Source of the DNA: Helicobacter sp.
Lineage (GTDB): Bacteria; Campylobacterota; Campylobacteria; Campylobacterales; Helicobacteraceae
Assembly: GCA_029264655.1 (NCBI GenBank)
Contig: JARHZY010000027.1
Span: 1 to 19,549, forward strand
Reading direction: 5' to 3'
Length of the DNA stretch: 19,549 bases
A program made the position numbers and the translations under genes. This document shows positions 1-7,133 of the stretch, piece after piece; within the stretch, counting starts at the first letter, position 1; every line of letters starts with the position of its first letter. Below the pieces are notes generated by a model. The model was given only the letters and a program-made list of their open reading frames with translations. It made no database searches and was not told where the DNA came from.

Positions 1-158
1 AAGTAAATGTTAAAGCAGCTGAAAGTCAAATTAGAGAAGTGGATTTTGCACAAGAATCTGCTAACTTTAATAAGCTTAATATCTTGGCACAATCTGGTAG
101 TTATGCTTTAAGTCAAGCAAATGCTGTCCAACAAAATCTTTTAAGACTTTTAAACTAG
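1..158 (+). CDS. Flagellin, C-terminal end (partial, 5' end outside window)
   Basis: This is the last 51 codons of a flagellin, the filament subunit exported through the flagellar type III system. The first complete codon is at position 3 and the stop is TAG at 156-158. The visible residues include ESQIREVDFAQESANF, then NILAQSGSYALSQANAVQQN and an LLRLLN end. This is the conserved D0/D1 C-terminal helix of epsilonproteobacterial FlaA/FlaB flagellins, which packs into the filament core and carries the export and polymerisation surface. The fragment is too short to decide between the major (FlaA) and minor (FlaB) flagellin, so no symbol is given. The gene lies upstream of an unrelated kinase-phosphoesterase gene and is separated from it by about 330 bp with a terminator-like hairpin, so it is probably a monocistron. 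Identification as flagellin is near certain. Confidence 0.95.
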   Translation, partial: VNVKAAESQIREVDFAQESANFNKLNILAQSGSYALSQANAVQQNLLRLLN

Positions 159-214
159 TCTGATGCTTGTTGTCTGCCCTTAATGGGTAAAGATTCTAAG
201 TTTTACGCCTCCTT

Positions 215-239
215 GCTCCCCCTTTTTTTGGGGGGTGGC
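215..239 (+). terminator. Terminator-like hairpin after the flagellin gene
   Basis: A run of five C (218-222), seven T (223-229) and six G (230-235) can fold into a 5-6 bp GC stem with a T loop, about 60 bp after the flagellin stop. It is the only GC-rich inverted repeat nearby. No clean U tract follows it, so termination strength is uncertain. Confidence 0.5.
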
Positions 240-428
240 TTGGCTATTATACTTCTATAGCTCTCAATCTATATAATTACACTTACACAAATACATAGAG
301 TTATGTTTTATTATTGCATATTTACTTCAATAAATAACATGTAATATTTATCTATATTGAGCTATGAAACTTTTTGTTTGCTACATTTAAAAGTGCTTTA
401 TATTTAAAGTAAAATTATTAAGTATAGG

Positions 429-434
429 TATAAA
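429..434 (+). promoter_or_regulatory. Candidate -10 box (TATAAA) for the kinase-phosphoesterase/pabB unit
   Basis: TATAAA at 429-434 lies in AT-rich DNA about 100 nt before the ATG at 535. A second candidate, TATTAT at 461-466, is closer. Epsilonproteobacterial sigma-70-type promoters often lack a clear -35, so only the -10 can be judged. This is weak evidence. Confidence 0.3.
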
Positions 435-534
435 AACAACCAAGAGATTCTAAAAGATTATATTATTTTAAAAACTAAGGGTAAAATTGCGTTATAATTC
501 TTTGTTAGTAAGTGAGAGAAGGGATAACAAACAA

Positions 535-2877
535 ATGCGATATTTACTTTTAACGCGTGGTATGCCCTTATGTGGTAAAACAACATGGATACAACAATAC
601 CATTTAGAGCCCTATGTATTAAATCCAAAGTTTTTTAGGGAGCTTATACATTCTCCAATGCTTGATGATTCGGGAAAATTTGTAAAGGTTGCACACAATG
701 ATAAACGCACTTATCAAATGCTTTTTATGGCATTGGAAGCACGTATGGAACGCGGTGATTTTATTATCATTGAAGATTGCCATATTACAAAGTCATATTG
801 TAGTAATTATAAGGAAATGGCAAAAGATTATGCATATAAAGTGCTTATGGTAGATTTTAGTAATGTGCCATTTGAAACAATCTGTGCACGTAATGCACAA
901 ACAGATACCGCATATAGCAATGAGGAGCTACAAGCTTTATACCATTCGCTCATGCATGATGAGATTCCAATTAAATGCGATATGATATTGCCTGATGAGA
1001 TTGCAACCTTATTACATACAGAGCCACAGAATCTTAATGGGTATAAAGTTATTCATCATATTGGAGATATACAAGGTTCATATAGCGTGTTACAAAAATA
1101 TCTTGGCACTATGAAAAATGATGAGTTTTATATATTTCTTGGGGATTATATTGATAGAGGATTCCAAAACTATGAAGTTTTACAATTATTACTGCGTATT
1201 ATGGATAAAAAAAATGTATGTTTGCTTGAAGGTAATCATGAAAAATGGTTATGGGAATGGGCAAATGATAGGGTGGTTGAGGCAAAGGAGTTTCGTTTTA
1301 ATACGCAAGTTGAACTTGAACAAAAAGGTTTTAAAAAGCATGATGCACGTCGTCTTTATGCGAAGTTAATACCCTATTTTTTTTATAGATTTCATGATAA
1401 GCGAGTGATTTGCACGCATGGGGGAATCTCAAATGTCCCTAAATATCCTATTTTACTTAGTGCAACGCAAAGCATACATGGTGTTGGCTCATATGTCAAT
1501 GCAAACAATATAGCACAAGCATTCGCACAAAATGCACCAAGTAATTTTTATCAAGTTTTTGGGCATCGCAATAAAAGCGAACTTCCTATTTGCCTGTATG
1601 AAAAAAATTTTATTTTAGAATCACAAGTAGAATTTGGTGGTTATTTACGCACATTACAACTTAATCAGCATGGCTTTGTAGATAAAAGCATAAGGAATAC
1701 AATTTTTATCACTAAGGAGGAAAAGGAATCGCAACGCAAATTGCAAAAATTCTTTGACTTCACTAGGCATAATAAAAAGTTTATGCTAAGGGAATATGGG
1801 GATTTTGTCAGTATTGGTTATCCACCAAAGTTTTCAAAAGATATAAGTGAATTAGCATATGCTTTTAATCCCTGTATTATTGATATAAAAAAATGGCAGA
1901 TTGTGGGTAGAGGCTACCATCTTAGTGCCAATAAGACATCCTATTTTCATACACATAAAGAAACAATTTTAGAGCATGTAAATTTTCCTTTACATATTAC
2001 AAAAAAACTTTTTGGCAAGCAGTTTTTAATCACATATTATAATGCAAGATTTTACTTTTTTAAAGATTCTGTTTTAACAACAAGTCTTCCTATATTCTTA
2101 TTCTTACAAAACAAGGAAAAGCAGCAACGCCTTGCACATCATTTTAAAAATCAAGCACATTCTTTGCTTTTTTTGCAGACTAGCGAACATGAAGTATATT
2201 TACTCAATGTATTTGCAAATAAACCACAAACAGATACGATAGGGCATGATGAACAAGTAAAAATTGCTACGATATTAGACATAAAAACACCCGATTTGCT
2301 TTACACAATTACAAATAAGGAGCAATTTAAAATATTTATGCAAGCTTTTAATCATTATAATATGTGTATTGCTGCAAACACTGCTTTACAAACACATGAA
2401 GCAGCAGGAACATTGGGGCAACAAGACATTATAGCAAATAGCCAAGATTCTATATTACCTCATCATTTGCAATCACAACTTCCATATGATGAGCAAGCAA
2501 CACAAGATGTAAAAGCTTTAGCATTTTATGTTATGCAAAATATTACTCCTACACTACTTAGTGGTTTTTGTGTATCTGATGCTATGGGGTATTTTTTTGA
2601 GATACCAACATTTTATGGTTATGAAATGCAAGTTATTGCTGAATTTATTAAAATTTGGCGTATGCGTCATGCCATTACTCCATTATCATGGATAAATAAT
2701 CCATTACGCACTGCTTTTTTTCAATGGATTCAAACTTTTGCAACACATAAAGATTGGGAATGTATGCCAACAGCATGGATACAAAATGCTTTTTTACAGG
2801 ATATAGCAATAAAGCAAGCAAATATGGGTGTTGTTATCACGCATATACCCTATACCTTTAAATTTCCAATAGAGTAA
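535..2877 (+). CDS. Polynucleotide kinase / metallophosphoesterase fusion with a possible degenerate ligase-like region
   Basis: This is a multidomain protein of 780 residues from the ATG at 535. Residues 1-170 look like a P-loop kinase of the polynucleotide-kinase/AAA_33 type: Walker A G-MPLC-GKT at 9-16 and an IIIED strand at about 77-81. Residues 175-385 are a PPP-type binuclear metallophosphatase with GDIQG (177-181), GDYIDRG (203-209), GNHE (233-236), THGG (294-297) and FGH (342-344). The usual GDxHG has Gln for His, a variant I recall from ApaH-type enzymes. Residues about 415-610 faintly resemble an Rnl1/Pnkp-type nucleotidyltransferase (K-L-F-G at 491-494 in place of K-x-D-G), and the rest is unassigned. 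The domain order matches bacterial Pnkp, which heals RNA 5'-OH and 3'-phosphate ends, so a role in RNA or nucleotide end repair is inferred. An in-frame TTG at 487 with AAGGG 5 nt upstream is an alternative start. I chose ATG 535 because the kinase fold begins there. pabB follows after 3 nt. Confidence 0.75.
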   Translation: MRYLLLTRGMPLCGKTTWIQQYHLEPYVLNPKFFRELIHSPMLDDSGKFVKVAHNDKRTYQMLFMALEARMERGDFIIIEDCHITKSYCSNYKEMAKDYAYKVLMVDFSNVPFETICARNAQTDTAYSNEELQALYHSLMHDEIPIKCDMILPDEIATLLHTEPQNLNGYKVIHHIGDIQGSYSVLQKYLGTMKNDEFYIFLGDYIDRGFQNYEVLQLLLRIMDKKNVCLLEGNHEKWLWEWANDRVVEAKEFRFNTQVELEQKGFKKHDARRLYAKLIPYFFYRFHDKRVICTHGGISNVPKYPILLSATQSIHGVGSYVNANNIAQAFAQNAPSNFYQVFGHRNKSELPICLYEKNFILESQVEFGGYLRTLQLNQHGFVDKSIRNTIFITKEEKESQRKLQKFFDFTRHNKKFMLREYGDFVSIGYPPKFSKDISELAYAFNPCIIDIKKWQIVGRGYHLSANKTSYFHTHKETILEHVNFPLHITKKLFGKQFLITYYNARFYFFKDSVLTTSLPIFLFLQNKEKQQRLAHHFKNQAHSLLFLQTSEHEVYLLNVFANKPQTDTIGHDEQVKIATILDIKTPDLLYTITNKEQFKIFMQAFNHYNMCIAANTALQTHEAAGTLGQQDIIANSQDSILPHHLQSQLPYDEQATQDVKALAFYVMQNITPTLLSGFCVSDAMGYFFEIPTFYGYEMQVIAEFIKIWRMRHAITPLSWINNPLRTAFFQWIQTFATHKDWECMPTAWIQNAFLQDIAIKQANMGVVITHIPYTFKFPIE

Positions 2878-2880
2878 TAT

Positions 2881-4128
2881 ATGTTTATTTTTGGAAATTA
2901 TATTTATACGCATTCACGTAAAATTTTACAAGCATTTGATTATAATGAGGTTATGCAATGCTTGCATACTATGCAGTTACATACAAAGAGAAATAAGAAA
3001 GGCTACTATGTCGGGTATTTAACCTATGAATGCGGTTTGCTTTTGCAAGATTCTTATTATAATCTTGATATAGTAAAAACAAAAAGCAATGAACCACTTT
3101 TATACTTTGAGCTTTTTTTACGACGAAAAAAATTTCATCATACCTGCAAGGTAATTAAAAAATATCTCAAAAAAGATAAACAATATAAAAAATCGCAGCA
3201 ACTTTTTAGCATCATAAAGCCACTTGATAAGATGCGTTATGCATCAGATTTTTCGCATATTAAGGCAAATATTGCAGCGGGGCATACCTATCAGGTGAAT
3301 TATACGCAAGAAATTACTTTAGCCCCCTTACTACAACTTGATAGTTTTGCATATTTTCAATTATTATGCCAAAGGCAAAATACACCCTATAAAGCCTATA
3401 TTGCCAATAAATATATACAGATTCTCTCTTTCTCGCCAGAACTCTTTTTTCATTTTTCCTATCATAAAATTAAAACAGAACCAATGAAAGGCACAATAAA
3501 GCGAGCTTTCACAACAAAACAAAATACATATGAAATACCACAAATACCTTTAAATAGAAAACAGCATAGGATGCTTTACAAAGCATATAAAAAAGCTCCA
3601 AAAACATACCGCATTGATAAATATAGGGATTTTTGCAATCTGAAAACTTTGTATTACGATTCTAAAAATCGTAGTGAAAATGTTATGATTGTGGATTTAT
3701 TACGCAATGATTTAAGCCGCATTGCATTGCAAGGTAGTGTATGTGTAAAGGAACTTTTTACAATCCGCACTTATCCAACATTACACCAAATGGTTTCTGC
3801 AATAGAAGCAAAATTACCGCGTCATTATGGAATTATTGAAATTTTGCACGCATTGTTTCCATGTGGTTCTATTACAGGTGCTCCAAAACATAAGACTACA
3901 GCAATTATCAGCATGTTGGAAAATCGCAAGCGGCATGTATATTGCGGTGCAATTGGAGTTATTAGTGCAAAAGAGAGTATAATGAGTGTTCCTATCCGCA
4001 CACTTTATAAAAACACCAAGGAAACATGCTATCATTATGGGGTAGGGAGTGGGGTTGTTTGGGATTCTGATTGTTGGCAGGAATTTGATGAATTAGAACT
4101 GAAATGTAAGTTTTTGGCAGGTGATTAA
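2881..4128 (+). CDS. pabB: Aminodeoxychorismate synthase component I (PabB)
   Basis: This enzyme converts chorismate plus ammonia to 4-amino-4-deoxychorismate in the p-aminobenzoate/folate pathway, working with a PabA glutaminase that is not in this window. The 415-residue protein belongs to the chorismate-binding (anthranilate synthase I/PabB) family. Visible motifs are PMKGT at 201-205 (the Lys version typical of PabB, where TrpE has Ala), ENVMIVDLLRNDL at 266-278, CGSITGAPK at 328-336, and GVGSGVVWDS at 387-396. About 35 extra, basic, Tyr-rich residues lie between PMKGT and the RSENVM segment compared with the usual family spacing. There is no fused PabC lyase domain. It begins 3 nt after the kinase-phosphoesterase stop with little Shine-Dalgarno sequence, which suggests translational coupling in a two-gene operon. 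TrpE or an isochorismate synthase is less likely because of the PxKGT lysine. Confidence 0.9.
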   Translation: MFIFGNYIYTHSRKILQAFDYNEVMQCLHTMQLHTKRNKKGYYVGYLTYECGLLLQDSYYNLDIVKTKSNEPLLYFELFLRRKKFHHTCKVIKKYLKKDKQYKKSQQLFSIIKPLDKMRYASDFSHIKANIAAGHTYQVNYTQEITLAPLLQLDSFAYFQLLCQRQNTPYKAYIANKYIQILSFSPELFFHFSYHKIKTEPMKGTIKRAFTTKQNTYEIPQIPLNRKQHRMLYKAYKKAPKTYRIDKYRDFCNLKTLYYDSKNRSENVMIVDLLRNDLSRIALQGSVCVKELFTIRTYPTLHQMVSAIEAKLPRHYGIIEILHALFPCGSITGAPKHKTTAIISMLENRKRHVYCGAIGVISAKESIMSVPIRTLYKNTKETCYHYGVGSGVVWDSDCWQEFDELELKCKFLAGD

Positions 4129-4173
4129 AAATTGTTTATATGCTTTGTGTTATTTTAGACTTAAATTATTTAA

Positions 4174-4335
4174 AATAAACTAACATGTTGGTATTCTAGC
4201 TATTGGGTTAAAAAGCATAATGGGAATATTGATAAAAAAGATTTATGGATTGAGAATCTTAAGTTGCTAATGAGTATCTATGCTATGCTTAAAACAATCA
4301 AACATGCCATATCTAAATTTATTTTAGTAGATTAG
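4174..4335 (+). pseudogene. Start-less open stretch, possible gene remnant
   Basis: A 53-codon frame runs from just after a TAA to the TAG at 4333-4335. It has no early ATG/GTG/TTG with a ribosome binding site; the first ATG is at codon 33. Part of the translation reads WVKKHNGNIDKKDLWIENL, which is less monotonous than random AT-rich translation and looks like a fragment of a real protein. I cannot name a parent gene. It could equally be chance. Confidence 0.2.
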
Positions 4336-4500
4336 ATATGTTATATTTGAATGCCATAAAACATTGTTGCAACTAAACATGTTTTGTTGGACTAAATTAA
4401 AGTCAATAAAAATATGTAAATAGTCATGTATTATTTTTACTATACAATAGCATAATAAATGTTGCATTTGCAAAATAATCTGTCTAATGCAATAAATGCT

Positions 4501-4563
4501 AGCCAATATTATTACGATAAAATATAATATGGTTATTATATTTTATATAAAGTTAGCTTGGCT
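4501..4563. terminator. AT-rich hairpin, probable bidirectional terminator
   Basis: A perfect 13-bp inverted repeat (4517-4529 and 4534-4546) has a 4-nt loop TGGT. It is flanked by a second matching pair, AGCCAA (4501-4506) and TTGGCT (4558-4563). It begins 17 bp beyond the stop of the minus-strand glycosyltransferase and lies between convergent genes. The stem is all A/T, so it is weak by the usual GC-stem rule, but T runs on either strand would fit a terminator. Confidence 0.5.
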
Positions 4564-4579
4564 GATAGATAAAATCTAT

Positions 4580-5809
4580 TCAACGAGTAAGTGTTTCAAG
4601 GAGTTGTTGCCATTCCTGCATAATAACCTCTCTACTAAATCTATCCCTTGCTAAAATAAGACTTTGCCTACCCATTTCTAGCCGCATAGCCTCATTTGAA
4701 ATGAGTTCTCGTAATGCCCTGCATAATAGCTCCTCATTGCCTTCTGGCACAAGGATTCCATTCTTATGGTAAGCTATACCATCTTTTAATATCGGATTTG
4801 TGCTAAAACAATCTCTAATTGTTGCAATATCATAAGCCACCACAGGAAGTCCATAGCTCATAGCTTCAATGAGTGCCATAGGCAACCCCTCATAATAGCT
4901 TGTCATTACATAAATATCGCCTTGCAAATATACAGATTCTATATTTGTTGTAAAAGGTTTAAGCTTAATAAAATCCTGCATTCCAAGCTCTTTTATTTGC
5001 CCATTCATTGGACTTTCTTTATCCCCTTTGCCTGTAATCTCAAGCATACAATATGGAAACTCCTTTGCAATCTTGCTATATGCACTCACCATACGAGGAA
5101 AGCCTTTTTGATTGGAATACATTTGCCCCACTGCAATTATCTTGCAATTTTTTCCTTGTATAGATTCTACTGCTTCATTATGTTCTTGTAAATTATGTTG
5201 CAATAAAATCTGCTTTGCATGCAAAAGCTCTGCAATATTAGCATAGGGATTATCTATTTTAGACAAGGTATTACTAGAAATTTTAGGTAGTTGTGTATCA
5301 AAAGGCATATTAATAAAATTAAAAATTTTTGTGATATTGTTTGCTTTTGCTTGCCATTTTTTATATTCACTAGTGCTTAAAACAACTACCCTATCAAACA
5401 AATTATTTTTCTTTTTCCATTTTGCAATTTCAACATGAATAATACGAATATATTTCATATTTTTACGTTTAAAATAAGGAAAAAGCAGAAAAAAATCAGA
5501 TTCTATAAAAATATCTGCATGCTTATATTTAGCATTAATGCGTAAATTTACAATAAGATGCCTAAACCATTTCCAAAATATCTTTTTTAAACCTTTATCA
5601 TGGTAGTGATTATCTGCATGTGGATAAATATAGCTTATTGTTACACGTTCATCAATAGGAAAAGTAGAGATTCTATTAAGCTCATCTTTATAATAACATG
5701 CAATTTCAACCTCATGCCCTATATCACAAAATGCACTTGCCAAATTAGCCACAACACGTTCTACACCACTTGTATCAGCAAGATTTCTTATACTCATAAC
5801 AATTTTCAT
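4580..5809 (-). CDS. Glycosyltransferase family 4 (second of a tandem pair)
   Basis: This is a predicted retaining GT-B glycosyltransferase of 409 residues that should transfer a sugar from a nucleotide-sugar donor in the cytoplasm or at the inner membrane face. The N-terminal Rossmann domain opens MKIVMSIRNL and carries a SGVERVVANLA segment (about 14-24), the acceptor-side glycine-rich loop seen in GT4 enzymes. The C-terminal donor domain shows IIAVGQ at 224-229, GKGD at 260-263 and the EX7E motif EGLPMALIE at 307-315 with downstream GLPVVAYD. The linker between domains (about 168-222) is longer than usual. It is a clear paralogue of the upstream gene, sharing FTTN-ES-YLQ-DI and IRDCF. Its start follows AAAGG six bases upstream and lies 48 nt after the preceding stop, so it is the last gene of the flagellar unit. 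Family certain, substrate unknown. PglH-like chemistry is possible but unproven. Confidence 0.88.
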   Translation of the reverse strand: MKIVMSIRNLADTSGVERVVANLASAFCDIGHEVEIACYYKDELNRISTFPIDERVTISYIYPHADNHYHDKGLKKIFWKWFRHLIVNLRINAKYKHADIFIESDFFLLFPYFKRKNMKYIRIIHVEIAKWKKKNNLFDRVVVLSTSEYKKWQAKANNITKIFNFINMPFDTQLPKISSNTLSKIDNPYANIAELLHAKQILLQHNLQEHNEAVESIQGKNCKIIAVGQMYSNQKGFPRMVSAYSKIAKEFPYCMLEITGKGDKESPMNGQIKELGMQDFIKLKPFTTNIESVYLQGDIYVMTSYYEGLPMALIEAMSYGLPVVAYDIATIRDCFSTNPILKDGIAYHKNGILVPEGNEELLCRALRELISNEAMRLEMGRQSLILARDRFSREVIMQEWQQLLETLTR

Positions 5810-5857
5810 ATATTACCTTTATATCTTTTATATCTTTCTCACATATTACAATATATT

Positions 5858-7117
5858 CTACTTTGTATTTACAAGAGTATGGAAAAGTTCTAGCCATTGC
5901 TGTAAAATATATTCTTTTGAAAATCGCTCCTTTACTAACTTTATGCCATTATGCCCCATAGACAACCTTTTTTCTTCATTATCCATAAGCATACTCAATT
6001 CAGCACAAAATGCTTGCTCATCGTTATCTTTTACTAAGATTCCATTATCTAAAAAGCAATCGCGTATTGTTTCAATATCATATGCAATAAGCGGCAATCC
6101 AAAACTCGAAGCTTCAATAAGCACCATGGGCAATGATTCTGTATGACTACTCATTACGAAAATATCAGCCTGTAAATATATAGATTCCATATTTGTAGTA
6201 AATGACTTTAACACAATAAAATCTTGCATACCAAGTGCTATAATCTGTGATTCTAATATTTGTTTTTGCCCTTGGTCCTCACCAATAATTTCTAAACGCC
6301 AATTGGGAAATATGTGTGCGATTTTACTATATGCTTGGATAAGACGCGGGAATCCCTTATGGTTATTAATTGCATCCATACGCCCAACTGCTATGAGTGT
6401 GTGCATCTTTTTATTACTTTGTGCAGAATCTCCTATAAAAGTTTTTAAAATAGTGCGGGCGTGCATAAAAACTTCCATATCTGTATATACTGACGCATTT
6501 ACACATAGCTTACGATAAGTTTGCAACATTGTTTGTATATGCTCATCTTTATGTGGCATAGAATCAAAATAACATAATGCCCTATCTAGCAAATCTTCAA
6601 ATGGAAGTATTGGAATAAAGTTTGGTATTTTTACAACATGTTTGCTATGGGACTGCCAACGCAAAAATTCTTTTTGGTTTAAAAAGACAATGCAATCAAA
6701 AAACCTATTCTTCGCTTTCCATTTATTGATAACAGAATGCATGATTTTAATGTATTTTGTATTTTTCACTTTAAAGCGTGGGTAAAAAAATGCAAAATCT
6801 GATTCTATAATCACATCATAATCTTGATATGCCTTATTCATACGCAAGTTTATAATCAATGTTTTGGTCCAACGCCATAAAATCCGCAACAAACCACGCT
6901 CATTTGCATGAACATCATCAAATGTATGCAAATAACTTAATTGCACATCTGAATGGAGCCAATAAGCACATGCATTTTTTGCTTTTGTGTCTGTATAGTA
7001 TGATACAATACCAATCTCATAATTGGGAATTTGAGAGAGTGCATTTGCAAGATTAATAACGACTCTCTCGCTACCACCCTTGCATGCAATATTATGCAGT
7101 GTAAATAAAATCCGCAT
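5858..7117 (-). CDS. Glycosyltransferase family 4 (first of a tandem pair)
   Basis: This is a GT-B glycosyltransferase of 419 residues and a paralogue of the downstream gene. The N-terminal domain begins MRILFTLHNI with KGGSERVVINLANAL at 13-27. The donor domain has LIAVGRMD at 241-248, KGFPRLIQAY at 254-263 and the EX7E motif ESLPMVLIE at 327-335, where the common Gly after the first Glu is Ser. The inter-domain linker (about 170-238) is expanded and differs in sequence from that of its partner. Both proteins share a basic central helix (WKxKN at about 132-137) that could approach a membrane or an anionic acceptor. The start lies 16 nt after the flgK stop with GAGAG upstream, so it is almost surely co-transcribed with flgK. 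By position it may glycosylate flagellin or another surface polymer, but nothing in the sequence fixes the acceptor. Confidence 0.88.
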   Translation of the reverse strand: MRILFTLHNIACKGGSERVVINLANALSQIPNYEIGIVSYYTDTKAKNACAYWLHSDVQLSYLHTFDDVHANERGLLRILWRWTKTLIINLRMNKAYQDYDVIIESDFAFFYPRFKVKNTKYIKIMHSVINKWKAKNRFFDCIVFLNQKEFLRWQSHSKHVVKIPNFIPILPFEDLLDRALCYFDSMPHKDEHIQTMLQTYRKLCVNASVYTDMEVFMHARTILKTFIGDSAQSNKKMHTLIAVGRMDAINNHKGFPRLIQAYSKIAHIFPNWRLEIIGEDQGQKQILESQIIALGMQDFIVLKSFTTNMESIYLQADIFVMSSHTESLPMVLIEASSFGLPLIAYDIETIRDCFLDNGILVKDNDEQAFCAELSMLMDNEEKRLSMGHNGIKLVKERFSKEYILQQWLELFHTLVNTK

Positions 7118-7133
7118 GATATGCTCTCATTAT

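Larger units (their letters stand above)
159..486. other. Gene-free stretch between flagellin and kinase-phosphoesterase genes
   Basis: There is no open frame of note on either strand. The stretch holds the C5-T7-G6 hairpin described separately, an ATAGCTC (257-263) / GAGCTAT (359-365) inverted pair with a long spacer, and AT-rich promoter-like DNA near 420-470. I see no RNA gene in it. Confidence 0.6.
4129..4579. other. Convergent, gene-poor stretch between pabB and the glycosyltransferases
   Basis: No confident gene is present. The stretch contains a start-less open stretch (4174-4335, + strand), a 9-bp inverted repeat CATATCTAA (4308-4316) / TTAGATATG (4332-4340), and a 13-bp AT-only hairpin (4517-4546). 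The last is probably where transcription from one or both sides ends. Confidence 0.6.

Noticed and set aside
218..235. C5-T7-G6 homopolymer run as a phase-variation tract
   Set aside because: It lies after the flagellin stop in non-coding DNA and pairs with itself, so a terminator hairpin explains it better.
4324..4506. Minus-strand 60-codon frame in the convergent region
   Set aside because: Its composition is that of random AT-rich translation (Ile, Tyr, Cys, His runs), it has no convincing ribosome site, and it overlaps inverted repeats.
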